Positions 7,547-15,320 of a stretch of DNA of 16,900 nt are shown here, piece after piece (positions within the stretch are counted from its first letter, which is position 1; the number at the start of each line of letters is the position of its first letter). This DNA comes from an uncultured Oscillospiraceae bacterium (GTDB lineage: Bacteria > Bacillota > Clostridia > Oscillospirales > Oscillospiraceae): positions 1 through 16,900 of the forward strand of contig CAJUQN010000060.1 of NCBI GenBank assembly GCA_910588625.1, in the 5' to 3' direction. A model generated the notes under the pieces. It had not been told where the DNA came from. It was given only the letters and a program-made list of their open reading frames with translations, and did no database searches. The translations under genes and the position numbers were made by a program.

Positions 7547-8389
7547 ATGGATTTACCTTTGAATGTTGATTTTACTGGCAAGGTCGTAGTTGTCACCGGC
7601 GCGGGCGGCGTGCTGTGCGGCACTATGGCGAAGGCCTTCGCCCAGGCAGGCGCGAAGGTGGCCGCTCTGGACCTGAACGAGGAGGCTGTGAAGAAGCTGG
7701 CCGACGAGTGCAAGGCTGAGGGCTGGACCTGCGAGGGCTACAAGGCCAACGTCCTGGAGCCGGAGGCCTTGGAGGCCGTCCACCAGCAGGTCCTCAAGGA
7801 CCTGGGCCCCTGTGACATCCTGGTAAACGGCGCGGGCGGCAACAACCCCCGGGCCACCACTGACAACGAGTACCAGCACGAGGCCAAGGACGGCCAAAAG
7901 ACCTTCTTCGACCTGGATGCGGGCGGCGTGGACTTCGTGTTTAAGCTGAACTTCCAAGGCACCCTGCTCCCCACCCAGGCCTTCGCCAAGGACATGGTGG
8001 AGCGCAAGTCCGGCTGCATCCTGAATATTTCTTCCATGAACGCCTATATCCCGCTGACCAAGATTCCCGCCTACTCCGGCGCGAAAGCGGCTATCTCCAA
8101 CTTCACCCAGTGGCTTGCCACCCACTTTGCCGGGTCCGGCATCCGCTGCAACGCCATCGCCCCCGGTTTCCTGGTGTCCAACCAGAACCGCGCCCTGCTA
8201 TTCAACGAGGACGGCACTCCCACCGCCCGCTCCGCGAAAATTCTGAACGGTACCCCCATGGGCCGCTACGTGGAAAGCGAAGAGCTTCTCGGCGGCGTAT
8301 TCTTCCTGTGCGATGACAATGCCGCCTCCGCCATCACCGGTGTGGTACTGCCCATCGACGCGGGCTTTGCCGCCTATTCCGGCGTATAA
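7547..8389 (+). CDS. uxuB: SDR oxidoreductase, fructuronate reductase / D-mannonate oxidoreductase type (UxuB/YjmF-like)
   Basis: 280 residues, short-chain dehydrogenase fold. The cofactor loop is VTGAGGVLCGTMA (17-29, a TGxxxGxG variant with Cys in place of the usual Gly-rich ending), the structural motif is NGAGG (94-98), and the catalytic set is S162/S163, Y176 and K180 (YSGAK). Sub-family marks are GAGGNNPRATT, FFDLD, the stretch NFQGTLLPTQAF, IPAYSGAKAAISNFTQWLA, and the ending AGFAAYSGV. These agree with the Firmicute SDR-type enzymes that reduce D-fructuronate to D-mannonate with NAD(P)H, unlike the unrelated long-chain UxuB of E. coli. Start from AAGGAGG nine bases upstream. Its presence behind a GH2 enzyme and a GPH carrier argues that glucuronic acid is released and catabolised; uxaC, uxuA and kdgK are not in the window. 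The 142 bases that follow hold only a weak GC hairpin and the next ribosome binding site. Confidence 0.8.
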   Translation: MDLPLNVDFTGKVVVVTGAGGVLCGTMAKAFAQAGAKVAALDLNEEAVKKLADECKAEGWTCEGYKANVLEPEALEAVHQQVLKDLGPCDILVNGAGGNNPRATTDNEYQHEAKDGQKTFFDLDAGGVDFVFKLNFQGTLLPTQAFAKDMVERKSGCILNISSMNAYIPLTKIPAYSGAKAAISNFTQWLATHFAGSGIRCNAIAPGFLVSNQNRALLFNEDGTPTARSAKILNGTPMGRYVESEELLGGVFFLCDDNAASAITGVVLPIDAGFAAYSGV

Positions 8390-8531
8390 CCAAAGTAAGT
8401 CCCAACAGCAAACCATGAGAGGAGGTGGTGCGGATTCAGCGCACAGCCGGGGGCCCGTTTCCCGGCGTGTTTCACTGTGCTCCACACAGCCAGACCCCAA
8501 ATCAAGATTGAATAAGGAGGAGAAGTAAAGA

Positions 8532-11500
8532 ATGCTTGCAAGAACAAAACGCGGCCTGTGGCGCGGCCTGACAGCCCTGCTGGTCTTCGTCCTGTGCATC
8601 TCTATGACGCTGGGCGGCATCCTGGAGGCCAACGCGGGCTCCATCGACACCGCGTTGGGCACCCTGAGCTCCGGATTCGTCTCCGAGCAGGACGCCAACA
8701 ACCCGCTCTACGACAAGTTCACCCCGCCCCAGGAGTACCTGAACGCCGACGGCAGCGGCAACTCCAACGCCCTGATCGCAGGCGCCATTGACCTGAACCG
8801 CCGCGAGGTGGCCGAGGGCAGCGTACTGCTGAAAAACGAGAACAACGTCCTGCCCCTGAGTTCCGGCGCCAACGTGACGCTGCTGGGCATCCGCTCCCAC
8901 AGCAACCTGCTGGGCTCCAGCTTCGGCGTGAAGGCCCAGGGCGCGTACATCAGCCTGGAGCAGGCCCTGAGCCAGAACAAGACCGACTTTGCCAACACCA
9001 TGTCCTGGTCCGTGGGCTCCCGTGGGGCCCCTCCGGGAGCCACCGTGGGCACCCCCTGGACCGGCGACGAGTTTGACTTTGAGGGCGCCGGCTACAACCT
9101 GAACCAGACCATGATCGACATCTACGACAAGCTGGGCGAGAAGTACCCCCACTATGAGAACGAGCCCGCCGCCGAGGTGTACGATCCCGGCGAACCCTCC
9201 ATTGACGAGATTGCTGGCGTCAACTCCGACTACAAATCCAGCTTCGCCCAATACGGCGACGCGGCCATCGTGGTCATCGTCCGGCCCAGCTGCGAGCAGC
9301 TGGACTACCTGCCCGGCGGCGTGGCTGACGGCCTGGACTTCGAGCACGGCGAGCCCTTCTCCCTGACCAAGAACGAACGCGATATGATTGCCTTGGCCAA
9401 GGAGTGCTCCGACAAGGTCATCGTCCTGGTCCAGAGCTCTGCCTCCGTGGAGATCGGTTCTCTGAAGGACGACCCCGATGTAGACGCCATCCTGTGGATC
9501 GGCGCCCCCGGCTGTTACGGCTTCCTGGGCGTGGCCGACATCCTGTGCGGCCGGGTCAGCCCCTCCGGCGGCCTGTTCGACATCTTCACTGCCTATAATA
9601 TGTCCGCCCCTGCCATGCAGAACATGGGCAAGATGTACTACTCCAACACCGAGGGCACCATCACCCGCACCGGCGGCGTGCTGGGCTTCACCCCCGGCGC
9701 CTACGCCATCGAGGCCGAAGGTATCTATGTTGGCTACCGCTACTATGAAACCCGCTATTACGACTGCGTGGCCGGCGCCGGCGGCGCGGACTCCACCGTA
9801 GGCGCTTACGGTTCCAGCGGCGCGTGGAACTACGACGACGAGGTGACCTACGGCTTCGGCTACGGGCTGAGCTACACCACCTTCGATATGTCCATCGACG
9901 GTGAGCCCAAGTTCGAGATTGGAACCAATGACAACGGCTCTCCCAGCGCCTTCGCCACCTTCAGCGTGAAGGTGACCAACACCGGCTCTGCCGCGGGCAA
10001 GACCCCCGTGCAGATCTACGGTCAGGCTCCCTACATTGAGGGCGGCGTGGAGAAGCCCGCCATCCAGCTGTTGAACTTTGAAAAGACCGATGTGCTGGCC
10101 CCCGGCGAGTCCACCACCGTGGACGTGAAGGTGGACCTCCAGTTCATCGCCAGCTATGACGAGAACTATGACAACAGCGACGGCACCAAAGGCACCTACA
10201 TCATGGACCCGGGCGACTACTATTTTGCCGTGGGCAACGGCGCCCATGATGCGCTAAACGCCATCATGTCCATGCAGGGCATGGACATGAGCAAAATGGT
10301 CGGCGCCGCCAATGCCGACCAGGCCTATCGCCGCAATATCACCGAGAGTTTCATCTCTAAGACCATGTTCTCCGTGTCCAAGACCGGACAGAAGATTTCC
10401 AACCACCTGCCCTACGCCGATTGGAACTTCTTCCAGCCCGGCGAGGTCACCTATCTCACCCGCACCGATTGGGCGGGCACCTTCCCCAAGACCTATGACA
10501 ACATGACCCTCACCAATCCGGAGCTCATCGACTACCTGAACGGCAAGATTTACGAGCTTCAGACCAATGACGACACCTCTGAAATCAAGTGGGGCGTGGA
10601 CAACGGCATCAAGATTTACGAGATGTACGGTGTGCCCTACGACGATCCCAAGTGGGATGACCTGCTGGACCAGCTGACGCTGGAAGAGGCCATGTACATC
10701 TTCTCCTTCGGTGGCCCGTCCATCCCCGGCGCTGACTCTATCGGCGCGCTGGAGACCTACATGACCGAGAACGCGGGCAACGGCATCGCCGTCAACCTGA
10801 ACGCCTCTAAGGACCCCGACGCCCCCTGGGCCATCCCCCAGAGCGACCCCAACGGCTCTTGGCACCCCGAAGTGTTCGCCAACGCCCCCATGGGCGCGTC
10901 CACCTTTAACCCCGAGCTGATGTATGAGCTGGGCCAGTTCGAGGGCATCGAGTCCCTGTTCACCGGCATCAACATCCTGTGGGGCCCCGGCCTGAACACC
11001 CACCGCCACGCCTACAACGGCCGCAACGGCGAGTATTACTCCGAGGATCCGGTGCTGTCCGGCGTGGCTGCCATGGAGTTTGCCATCGGCGCGCTGGAGT
11101 ACGGTCTGGTAGCCGCTCCCAAGCACTTCGCCTTCAACGATCAGGAGTCTGAGCGCGGCGGCGTGTCCCCCTACATGACCGAGCAGCGGGCCCGCGAGGT
11201 GGAGCTGCGCGCCTACCAGATCGCCTTCGAGGCCACCAAGTACGACACCGCTGAGTACGACGCCGGTATGCGCGGCCTGATGACCTCCTTCTCCAAGATC
11301 GGCGCCGTCGAGTGCACCAGCAGCTACGGTCTGATGACCGAGATCCTGACCAACGAGTGGGGCTTCATCGGCTACGCCGTCACTGATATCTATGACGACG
11401 TGGACCTGTGGACCGCCGTGCTGAACTCCGGCACCACCTGCTTCGATACCCGTGGCCAGGGTGGCTTCTACGACACCACCACCCTGGAGAACTGCTTCCT

Positions 11501-11777
11501 GTTTACCAACCAGATGTACAGTGACCCGCTGAACGCCCATCTGATTGACGGCGACGCCAACCTCCAGCTCAAGCTGAAGGACGCCGTCCACAAGAACATT
11601 TTCGCTTGGAGCGAGAGCCATCTGATGAACCGCTATAACGCCACCACCCACTTCGGCTCCCGGCCCACCTGGTGGAGGACCACCTATCAGGCTCTGGAGA
11701 TCGGTTCCGGCGTGCTGGCAGCGGCCTGCGCCGTGATGTATGTGCTGTCCTCCACCAAGAAGAAGGAGGGGAACTGA
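8532..11777 (+). CDS. Membrane-anchored GH3 glycosidase with reversed (C-N) domain order
   Basis: 1081 residues. Residues 1-30 are a basic start and a hydrophobic core (signal peptide, possible cleavage after A33-N-A35). GH3 C-type domain comes first (~85-445: EGSVLLKNENNVLPL, RPSCEQLDYL with E255 as acid/base candidate, YGFGYGLSYTTF), then a fibronectin-III-like domain (~455-600: VKVTNTGSAAGKTPVQIYGQ), then the GH3 N-type barrel (~700-1035). In the barrel: GPGLNTHRHAYNGRNGEYYS and SEDP, PKHFAFNDQESER, and the nucleophile D952 in WGFIGYAVTD. Residues ~1053-1073 are a membrane helix followed by KKKEG, so the enzyme is held on the outer face of the membrane. Reversed GH3 enzymes are known from rumen clostridia, mostly as beta-glucosidases; the substrate here is not readable. 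The start follows AAGGAGGAG. The 3' end contains the ribosome binding site of the next gene (1-base gap), so the two are coupled. Confidence 0.87.
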   Translation: MLARTKRGLWRGLTALLVFVLCISMTLGGILEANAGSIDTALGTLSSGFVSEQDANNPLYDKFTPPQEYLNADGSGNSNALIAGAIDLNRREVAEGSVLLKNENNVLPLSSGANVTLLGIRSHSNLLGSSFGVKAQGAYISLEQALSQNKTDFANTMSWSVGSRGAPPGATVGTPWTGDEFDFEGAGYNLNQTMIDIYDKLGEKYPHYENEPAAEVYDPGEPSIDEIAGVNSDYKSSFAQYGDAAIVVIVRPSCEQLDYLPGGVADGLDFEHGEPFSLTKNERDMIALAKECSDKVIVLVQSSASVEIGSLKDDPDVDAILWIGAPGCYGFLGVADILCGRVSPSGGLFDIFTAYNMSAPAMQNMGKMYYSNTEGTITRTGGVLGFTPGAYAIEAEGIYVGYRYYETRYYDCVAGAGGADSTVGAYGSSGAWNYDDEVTYGFGYGLSYTTFDMSIDGEPKFEIGTNDNGSPSAFATFSVKVTNTGSAAGKTPVQIYGQAPYIEGGVEKPAIQLLNFEKTDVLAPGESTTVDVKVDLQFIASYDENYDNSDGTKGTYIMDPGDYYFAVGNGAHDALNAIMSMQGMDMSKMVGAANADQAYRRNITESFISKTMFSVSKTGQKISNHLPYADWNFFQPGEVTYLTRTDWAGTFPKTYDNMTLTNPELIDYLNGKIYELQTNDDTSEIKWGVDNGIKIYEMYGVPYDDPKWDDLLDQLTLEEAMYIFSFGGPSIPGADSIGALETYMTENAGNGIAVNLNASKDPDAPWAIPQSDPNGSWHPEVFANAPMGASTFNPELMYELGQFEGIESLFTGINILWGPGLNTHRHAYNGRNGEYYSEDPVLSGVAAMEFAIGALEYGLVAAPKHFAFNDQESERGGVSPYMTEQRAREVELRAYQIAFEATKYDTAEYDAGMRGLMTSFSKIGAVECTSSYGLMTEILTNEWGFIGYAVTDIYDDVDLWTAVLNSGTTCFDTRGQGGFYDTTTLENCFLFTNQMYSDPLNAHLIDGDANLQLKLKDAVHKNIFAWSESHLMNRYNATTHFGSRPTWWRTTYQALEIGSGVLAAACAVMYVLSSTKKKEGN

Positions 11778-11778
11778 T

Positions 11779-12216
11779 ATGTTAAAGAAACTGAGTGTGG
11801 GCGGTTATTTCAACATCGTGGCCGCCATTCTGGGCCTGGTGGGCGTCATCCTCACCGTGGTCAGCGGTGTCATCAGCCCGGATAACCCCCTGCCCGGTAT
11901 GCCCATGATCGCGGCGGCAGGCGCGGTGGGCGTGGTGCTGTGCCTGGTGTCCGTCTGGAGCTCCACCCGCTTTGGCAACTTTGACATCGTGGGCAGCGTC
12001 TCCCTGCTGGGCGCCATCGCCCTGTACTGCTACTGCTTCGGCGCAGCCGTGGGCAAGCAGGTCATGATGATCGCCGGCCTGTTCTCTTTCAACGCCGGCA
12101 ATACCGCGGGCTGGAACGTGTTCTATGTCTCCGTGGGCGCCTGGGCCTGCCTGCTGGTGGGCTGCCTGGTGCTCATCATCAGCGGCTTCCTGCGCACTGC
12201 CAAGCAGGAGGGCTGA
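11779..12216 (+). CDS. Small four-helix membrane protein, partner of the GH3 gene
   Basis: 145 residues with four hydrophobic segments (about 8-31, 42-60, 71-95, 113-137) and a short basic tail; no recognised domain. I chose ATG 11779 because AAGGAGGGG at 11763-11771 sits just ahead of it. A longer frame from 11740 would begin with an improbable Pro/Arg-rich stretch lying inside the GH3 gene. It follows the GH3 stop by one base and ends 24 bases before a strong terminator, so it is the last gene of the cluster. Its tie to an externally anchored GH3 enzyme suggests a role in membrane placement, assembly or passage of the sugar. That is inference only. Confidence 0.75.
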   Translation: MLKKLSVGGYFNIVAAILGLVGVILTVVSGVISPDNPLPGMPMIAAAGAVGVVLCLVSVWSSTRFGNFDIVGSVSLLGAIALYCYCFGAAVGKQVMMIAGLFSFNAGNTAGWNVFYVSVGAWACLLVGCLVLIISGFLRTAKQEG

Positions 12217-12239
12217 GCCCAGCCCCATAAGCAAATCAG

Positions 12240-12271
12240 AAAGAGCCGGAACCACAAGGTTCCGGCTCTTT
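12240..12271 (+). terminator. Terminator of the glycoside cluster
   Basis: A 14-bp perfect inverted repeat (12240-12253 / 12258-12271) with loop ACAA, starting 24 bases after the last stop codon and ending in CTCTTTTC. Strong rho-independent form. Confidence 0.9.
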
Positions 12272-12290
12272 TCTGCTCTCTTCCCAGGGC

Positions 12291-12325
12291 AAAAAAACGG
12301 GCGTGGAAGATTCCACGTCCGTTTT
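12291..12325 (-). terminator. Terminator of corA (minus strand)
   Basis: Arms 12294-12308 and 12311-12325 pair with a single G-U type mismatch. On the minus strand the hairpin runs straight into a run of seven T (12297-12291). It lies 5 bases beyond the corA stop and is convergent with the cluster terminator. Confidence 0.88.
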
Positions 12326-12329
12326 GATT

Positions 12330-13256
12330 TCAAAGCAGGTCCTTCTTTCTCAGGATGATGCCGGCCACTACGATGATGGCCACCGAAATCCCCAGCGGCG
12401 CCCAGGGCGTCCCCGCAAAGGGCAGGCCATCCACGTTCATTCCATAGAACCCAAACACGATGTTGGGTACCGTCATCAAAATCGTGACAGAGGCCAGCAG
12501 CTTCATAACCACGTTCAGGTTGTTTGAGATCACGGAGGCAAAGGCGTCCATCATGCCCGAGATGATGTCGGAGTAGATCTGCGCCATCTCGATAGCCTGA
12601 CGCACCTCGATCAGCACATCCTCCAGCAGGTCGTGGTCCTCTTCGTAGAGGGTGACGATCCGGCCCCGCAAGATTTTTTCCAGCGTCACCTCGTTGGCCT
12701 TCAGCGATGTGTTAAAGTAGACCAGCGACTTTTCCAAATCCAGCAGCTGGATCAGCTCCTTATTCCGCTGGGACTTGTACAGCTGCCGCTCCATATGGTT
12801 ATAGGTCTTGTCGATCTGTTTCAGGTAGCTTAAGTACCGCTTCGCCACCAGCAGCAGGATGTTCAGAATAAACCGGGTCCTCTGCTCGGTGCGCACATCC
12901 TTTACCACCCCCGCCTGGAGGTCCCGCACCACCGATGTCTCTTTCAAGCACACCGTAATAATGTGCTTGTCAGTGACGATGATCCCCAGCGGCAGGGTGG
13001 AATACACCACGCCGATCTCGTCCTCCTCCATGGCCGGGGTGTCCACAATGATGAGGGTGCAGCCGTCCTCCTTGTCAATCCGGGAGGTCTCCTCCTCGTC
13101 CAGCGCCGCCCGGAGGAAGGACGGCTCCACTGCCAGCGTAGCGGCTACGGTTTTCAGCTCGTCCTCGCTGGGATTGATCAGGTTGACCCAGCACCCGTCC
13201 GTCACAGAGTTTAGTGGGGTCATCTTGCCGTCCACCGTCTTGTGGATCGTCATCAT
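12330..13256 (-). CDS. corA: CorA-type magnesium/divalent metal ion channel
   Basis: 308 residues from the chosen start, near the usual size of bacterial CorA. A soluble alpha/beta N-terminal domain (~1-170; WVNLINPSEDELKTVAATL, LPLGIIVTDKHIITVC) leads into the long coiled helix (~180-245; ERQLYKSQRNKELIQLLDLE). Two C-terminal membrane helices follow, the first ending in the family-defining GMN (in YGMNVDGLPF), the second ending in RKKDLL at the cytosolic end. CorA forms a pentameric channel in the plasma membrane, usually for Mg2+; some members handle Co2+, Ni2+ or Zn2+. The frame is open up to 13451, but that extension is Arg/Pro/Cys-rich and coincides with the folded leader. I prefer ATG 13256 (or the adjacent 13253), which has AAAGGTG at 13266-13272. 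Likely regulated by the long leader and promoter described next to it. Confidence 0.93.
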   Translation of the reverse strand: MMTIHKTVDGKMTPLNSVTDGCWVNLINPSEDELKTVAATLAVEPSFLRAALDEEETSRIDKEDGCTLIIVDTPAMEEDEIGVVYSTLPLGIIVTDKHIITVCLKETSVVRDLQAGVVKDVRTEQRTRFILNILLLVAKRYLSYLKQIDKTYNHMERQLYKSQRNKELIQLLDLEKSLVYFNTSLKANEVTLEKILRGRIVTLYEEDHDLLEDVLIEVRQAIEMAQIYSDIISGMMDAFASVISNNLNVVMKLLASVTILMTVPNIVFGFYGMNVDGLPFAGTPWAPLGISVAIIVVAGIILRKKDLL

Positions 13257-13490
13257 AGTTCTCACACACCTTTCCCAAAGGGCGGGGAAAGGACAAAAAA
13301 ATCCCCCCGCCGTTCCGCACGTAAAATTCTCCCACCGGCCAAACGGCCGGCAGGCGGCGGGCGCACGGGGAGGCAGTGGGTACCGACTCAGCAGGTGCGC
13401 CGTGTTCTCCGCATATAACTTCGACCAAATGGATCGCCTGACACGACGCATCTCACTCCCTTTATATGTTCAATTTCCGCATTCTGCGGC
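13257..13490 (-). promoter_or_regulatory. Long structured 5' leader of corA (attenuator / riboswitch candidate)
   Basis: From the predicted start near 13490 to the corA ATG is about 234 nt, read on the minus strand. In order it contains: a 5-bp hairpin CCGCA/TGCGG (13477-13489); a 7-bp long-range stem GGCGCAC/GTGCGCC (13401-13395 with 13366-13360); a 6-bp hairpin CCGGCC/GGCCGG (13335-13350); and a terminator-like stem CCCGCCG/CGGCGGG (13361-13355 with 13312-13306) followed by GGGA and seven T (13301-13295). Last comes an 8-bp hairpin CCTTTCCC/GGGAAAGG (13292-13285 with 13276-13269) that buries the ribosome binding site. The terminator stem shares two bases with the preceding long-range stem, which allows switching. 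I could not find the conserved M-box core, so the ligand and class are unknown. Confidence 0.6.
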
Positions 13491-13497
13491 TTTATCC

Positions 13498-13526
13498 ATT
13501 ATATGCTTTTTCCACCCCGATTGCAA
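13498..13526 (-). promoter_or_regulatory. Promoter of corA
   Basis: On the minus strand, TTGCAA (13526-13521), 17-bp spacer, perfect TATAAT (13503-13498). It begins 9 bases after the stop of the spoVFB fragment and predicts a transcript start near 13490, well upstream of the corA start codon. Confidence 0.78.
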
Positions 13527-13534
13527 GGAGAAAA

Positions 13535-13690
13535 TCATCCCATCCGCAGCAGGACGGGCTGGAGCTGTTCCCCCCGGCAGGCGGCCTCGATGGTGTCCGG
13601 CACCAGCCTGAAATCGGCCACCAGGGAGGTAGGCTTGCCCTCGTAATCGTCTTGTCCAAACGGGACGAAAGAGACATACTGATAAGGTAG
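13535..13690 (-). pseudogene. spoVFB: 3' fragment of spoVFB/dpaB (dipicolinate synthase subunit B), split by the element
   Basis: The minus-strand frame ending at TGA 13537-13535 reads VSFVPFGQDDYEGKP, TSLVADFRLVPDTIEAA and EQLQPVLLRMG. This is the C-terminal end of SpoVFB/DpaB, whose members end in xFxPFGQDDxxxKPxSxVA and xxPxTIExAxxxxQLQPxL. That flavoprotein subunit joins SpoVFA in making dipicolinic acid in the mother cell, for loading into the spore core. Only about 50 of ~195 residues are here. Agreement with the family fades at about residue LPYQY (13690-13676), and the recombinase stop codon lies at 13701, so the break coincides with the element edge. The reading frame up to the break is intact and its codons look normal for the host, so it is preserved rather than decayed. 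The 5' part is expected on the same strand beyond the other end of the element, outside the window. Confidence 0.8.
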
Positions 13691-13700
13691 GACAGTTTTT

Positions 13701-15320
13701 TCAACCAATGTACCCGACAAATTTATAGTGTATGCGGATTTCCCTTTGCTTTTGGCCGTCTACCACCACAGCTTCGCCAATCTCGATTTTTTCAATCAGG
13801 TTCGCCAAAAGCTCCCGGCTCAACTCGGACACATCCCGGTATCGCTTCATCAAAGCAACCCATTCTTCCGCGCTGGTGGTCACCTCTTGGACCGTAGACA
13901 GTTCCGTTTCGATTTCGGCCAACCGGGCCTCTTTCTGCTTCATCTCGGCCTCATATTTCGGCATGAGTTTCGCGTATATATCCGGGGACACCTCGCCAAT
14001 CACTTTGTTTTCATACAGCGATTGAATCAGCTTTTCCAGTTCGGCCAGCCTCTTTTTTACAACGCCTTTTTCAGCCTTTTGCAGTTGGTAGGAATCTTTG
14101 GACGCTTTCAACTGCTGGGCCTGGATGGCCTCTATCACGCCTTTTTCGTCCATGTTAATCATAGCGACCTTTTCCCGAATATCATTCAAAACAACCTCTT
14201 TCAAGGGCTCCTCTGAAATCGTGTGGGACGAACAGGCGGTCTTGCCGCTTTGGTTGAATTTGATGCAAAGATAGGAAATGTATTCCTTGATGATGCCGCC
14301 GCTCCGGGGCTTGTGGGCAACATTCCGCTTCATGCCGTACCCGCAATCAGCGCACTTGAGGAAACCGCTGAACAGGCCCACAATCCCGGTATTGGTCGTG
14401 CGGGGCTTAAAGCCGCCCCCATCCAACGCCCGGACCGCCTCCCATGTCTCCATGTCTATGATTGGCTCATGGGTGTGCTCGACCCGAATCCACTCGTCTT
14501 TCGGCTTGTTCCGCAAACGGTGGTCCTTGTAGGAAATACTGCCCTGCTTCTGCTGCACTATGTTTCCTATATAAACCTCGTTTCGCATGATGCTTTTGAC
14601 CGTTTCCTGTGACCACAAATTGCTTGACGGGAACGGGTTTTCCTTCCCCTGGCTTTTGTAAAAATAATCATTTGGCGGCATAATGTGGTCATTGTTCAAA
14701 CGCCTTGCAATCATCGCATACCCGTTTCCGTCCCTGCGGAGTGAAAATATAAACTGAACAACGGGCGCTGTGACCGGGTCGGGTTCCAAAATGTGCTTGT
14801 CCTCTGCTGACTTCCGATATCCGTATGGGGGCCTTTGGCCCATATACATTCCATTTTTCGCGTTTGCTTTCCGAACGGCGCGGATTTTTTTAGAAGTATC
14901 TCGGGCGAAGAAATCGTTGAACATATTTCTAAACGAGATACTCACATCGTCCGCCGCGTACAGGGTGTCCACTCCATCGTTCACCGCAATCAGACGGCAG
15001 TTGTAGGCGGGGAGAATATCGGTGATAAACTCCTCCGTCTTGCTGTTGTTGCGGCCCAATCGGCTCAGGTCTTTTACAAGCACAAGATTGATACGCTTGC
15101 TCTCAATATCCTGTCTCATTCGCAAAAAGCCGGGCCGGTCAAACCGGGTCCCCGACCAGCCATCATCCACGTAGTAGTCTACAACCTCCAAGCCCCGCTC
15201 TTTAGCGTACTGCGTCAACAACAACTTTTGATTCTCGATGCTGACCGATTCGCCCTCGGTATCGTCATCCTTACTCAAACGGGCATAAATCCCCGCTTGA
15301 TAATTCTGTTGTGCAATCAT
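13701..15320 (-). CDS. Large serine recombinase (TndX/SpoIVCA-type)
   Basis: 539 residues. The catalytic resolvase domain (1-~150) has YARLSKDD with nucleophile S16, the VSIENQ motif, GWSGTRFDRP and KDLSRLGRN (R87, R90). The recombinase domain (~160-300) has GQRPPYGYRK and WSQETVKSIMRNEVYIGN. The zinc ribbon shows C323-x2-C326 and C352...C363. A coiled-coil stretch follows (~400-475, KRLAELEKLIQSLYENKV) and the DUF4368-like ending (EKIEIGEAVVVDGQKQREIR) in the TndX/Tn4451 style. Such enzymes cut and join attachment sites and drive integration or excision, the latter usually with a directionality factor. All key residues are present, so it looks active. Start ATG follows AGGAGG (15333-15328) by 7 bases. 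The stop is within about 25 bases of the end of the spoVFB fragment. Expression appears tightly controlled by two inverted repeats at its 5' end. Confidence 0.95.
   Translation of the reverse strand: MIAQQNYQAGIYARLSKDDDTEGESVSIENQKLLLTQYAKERGLEVVDYYVDDGWSGTRFDRPGFLRMRQDIESKRINLVLVKDLSRLGRNNSKTEEFITDILPAYNCRLIAVNDGVDTLYAADDVSISFRNMFNDFFARDTSKKIRAVRKANAKNGMYMGQRPPYGYRKSAEDKHILEPDPVTAPVVQFIFSLRRDGNGYAMIARRLNNDHIMPPNDYFYKSQGKENPFPSSNLWSQETVKSIMRNEVYIGNIVQQKQGSISYKDHRLRNKPKDEWIRVEHTHEPIIDMETWEAVRALDGGGFKPRTTNTGIVGLFSGFLKCADCGYGMKRNVAHKPRSGGIIKEYISYLCIKFNQSGKTACSSHTISEEPLKEVVLNDIREKVAMINMDEKGVIEAIQAQQLKASKDSYQLQKAEKGVVKKRLAELEKLIQSLYENKVIGEVSPDIYAKLMPKYEAEMKQKEARLAEIETELSTVQEVTTSAEEWVALMKRYRDVSELSRELLANLIEKIEIGEAVVVDGQKQREIRIHYKFVGYIG

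Noticed and set aside
4087..11651. Very long minus-strand open frames opposite the GH2, symporter and GH3 genes (up to 581 codons)
   Set aside because: They mirror GC-rich third codon positions of the plus-strand genes, have His/Val/Gly/Asp-rich low-complexity products with no domain marks, and lack ribosome binding sites.
11740..11778. Upstream start of the small membrane protein inside the GH3 gene
   Set aside because: It would add a Cys/Pro/Arg-rich stretch; the strong ribosome binding site at 11763-11771 points to ATG 11779.
13257..13451. N-terminal extension of CorA by 65 residues
   Set aside because: The extension is Arg/Pro/Cys-rich, coincides with the folded leader, lacks a start signal, and the 308-residue form matches the family length with a ribosome binding site.
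13257..13490. M-box (ykoK) magnesium riboswitch before corA
   Set aside because: I looked for the conserved GUUAGGUGAGGCUCCU-type core and GCUGCC pairing and did not find them; kept only as an unclassified structured leader.
13492..13704. Alternative 70-codon minus-strand frame over the spoVFB fragment
   Set aside because: Its product is Ser/Pro/Trp-rich and featureless, while the overlapping frame ending at 13535 matches SpoVFB.
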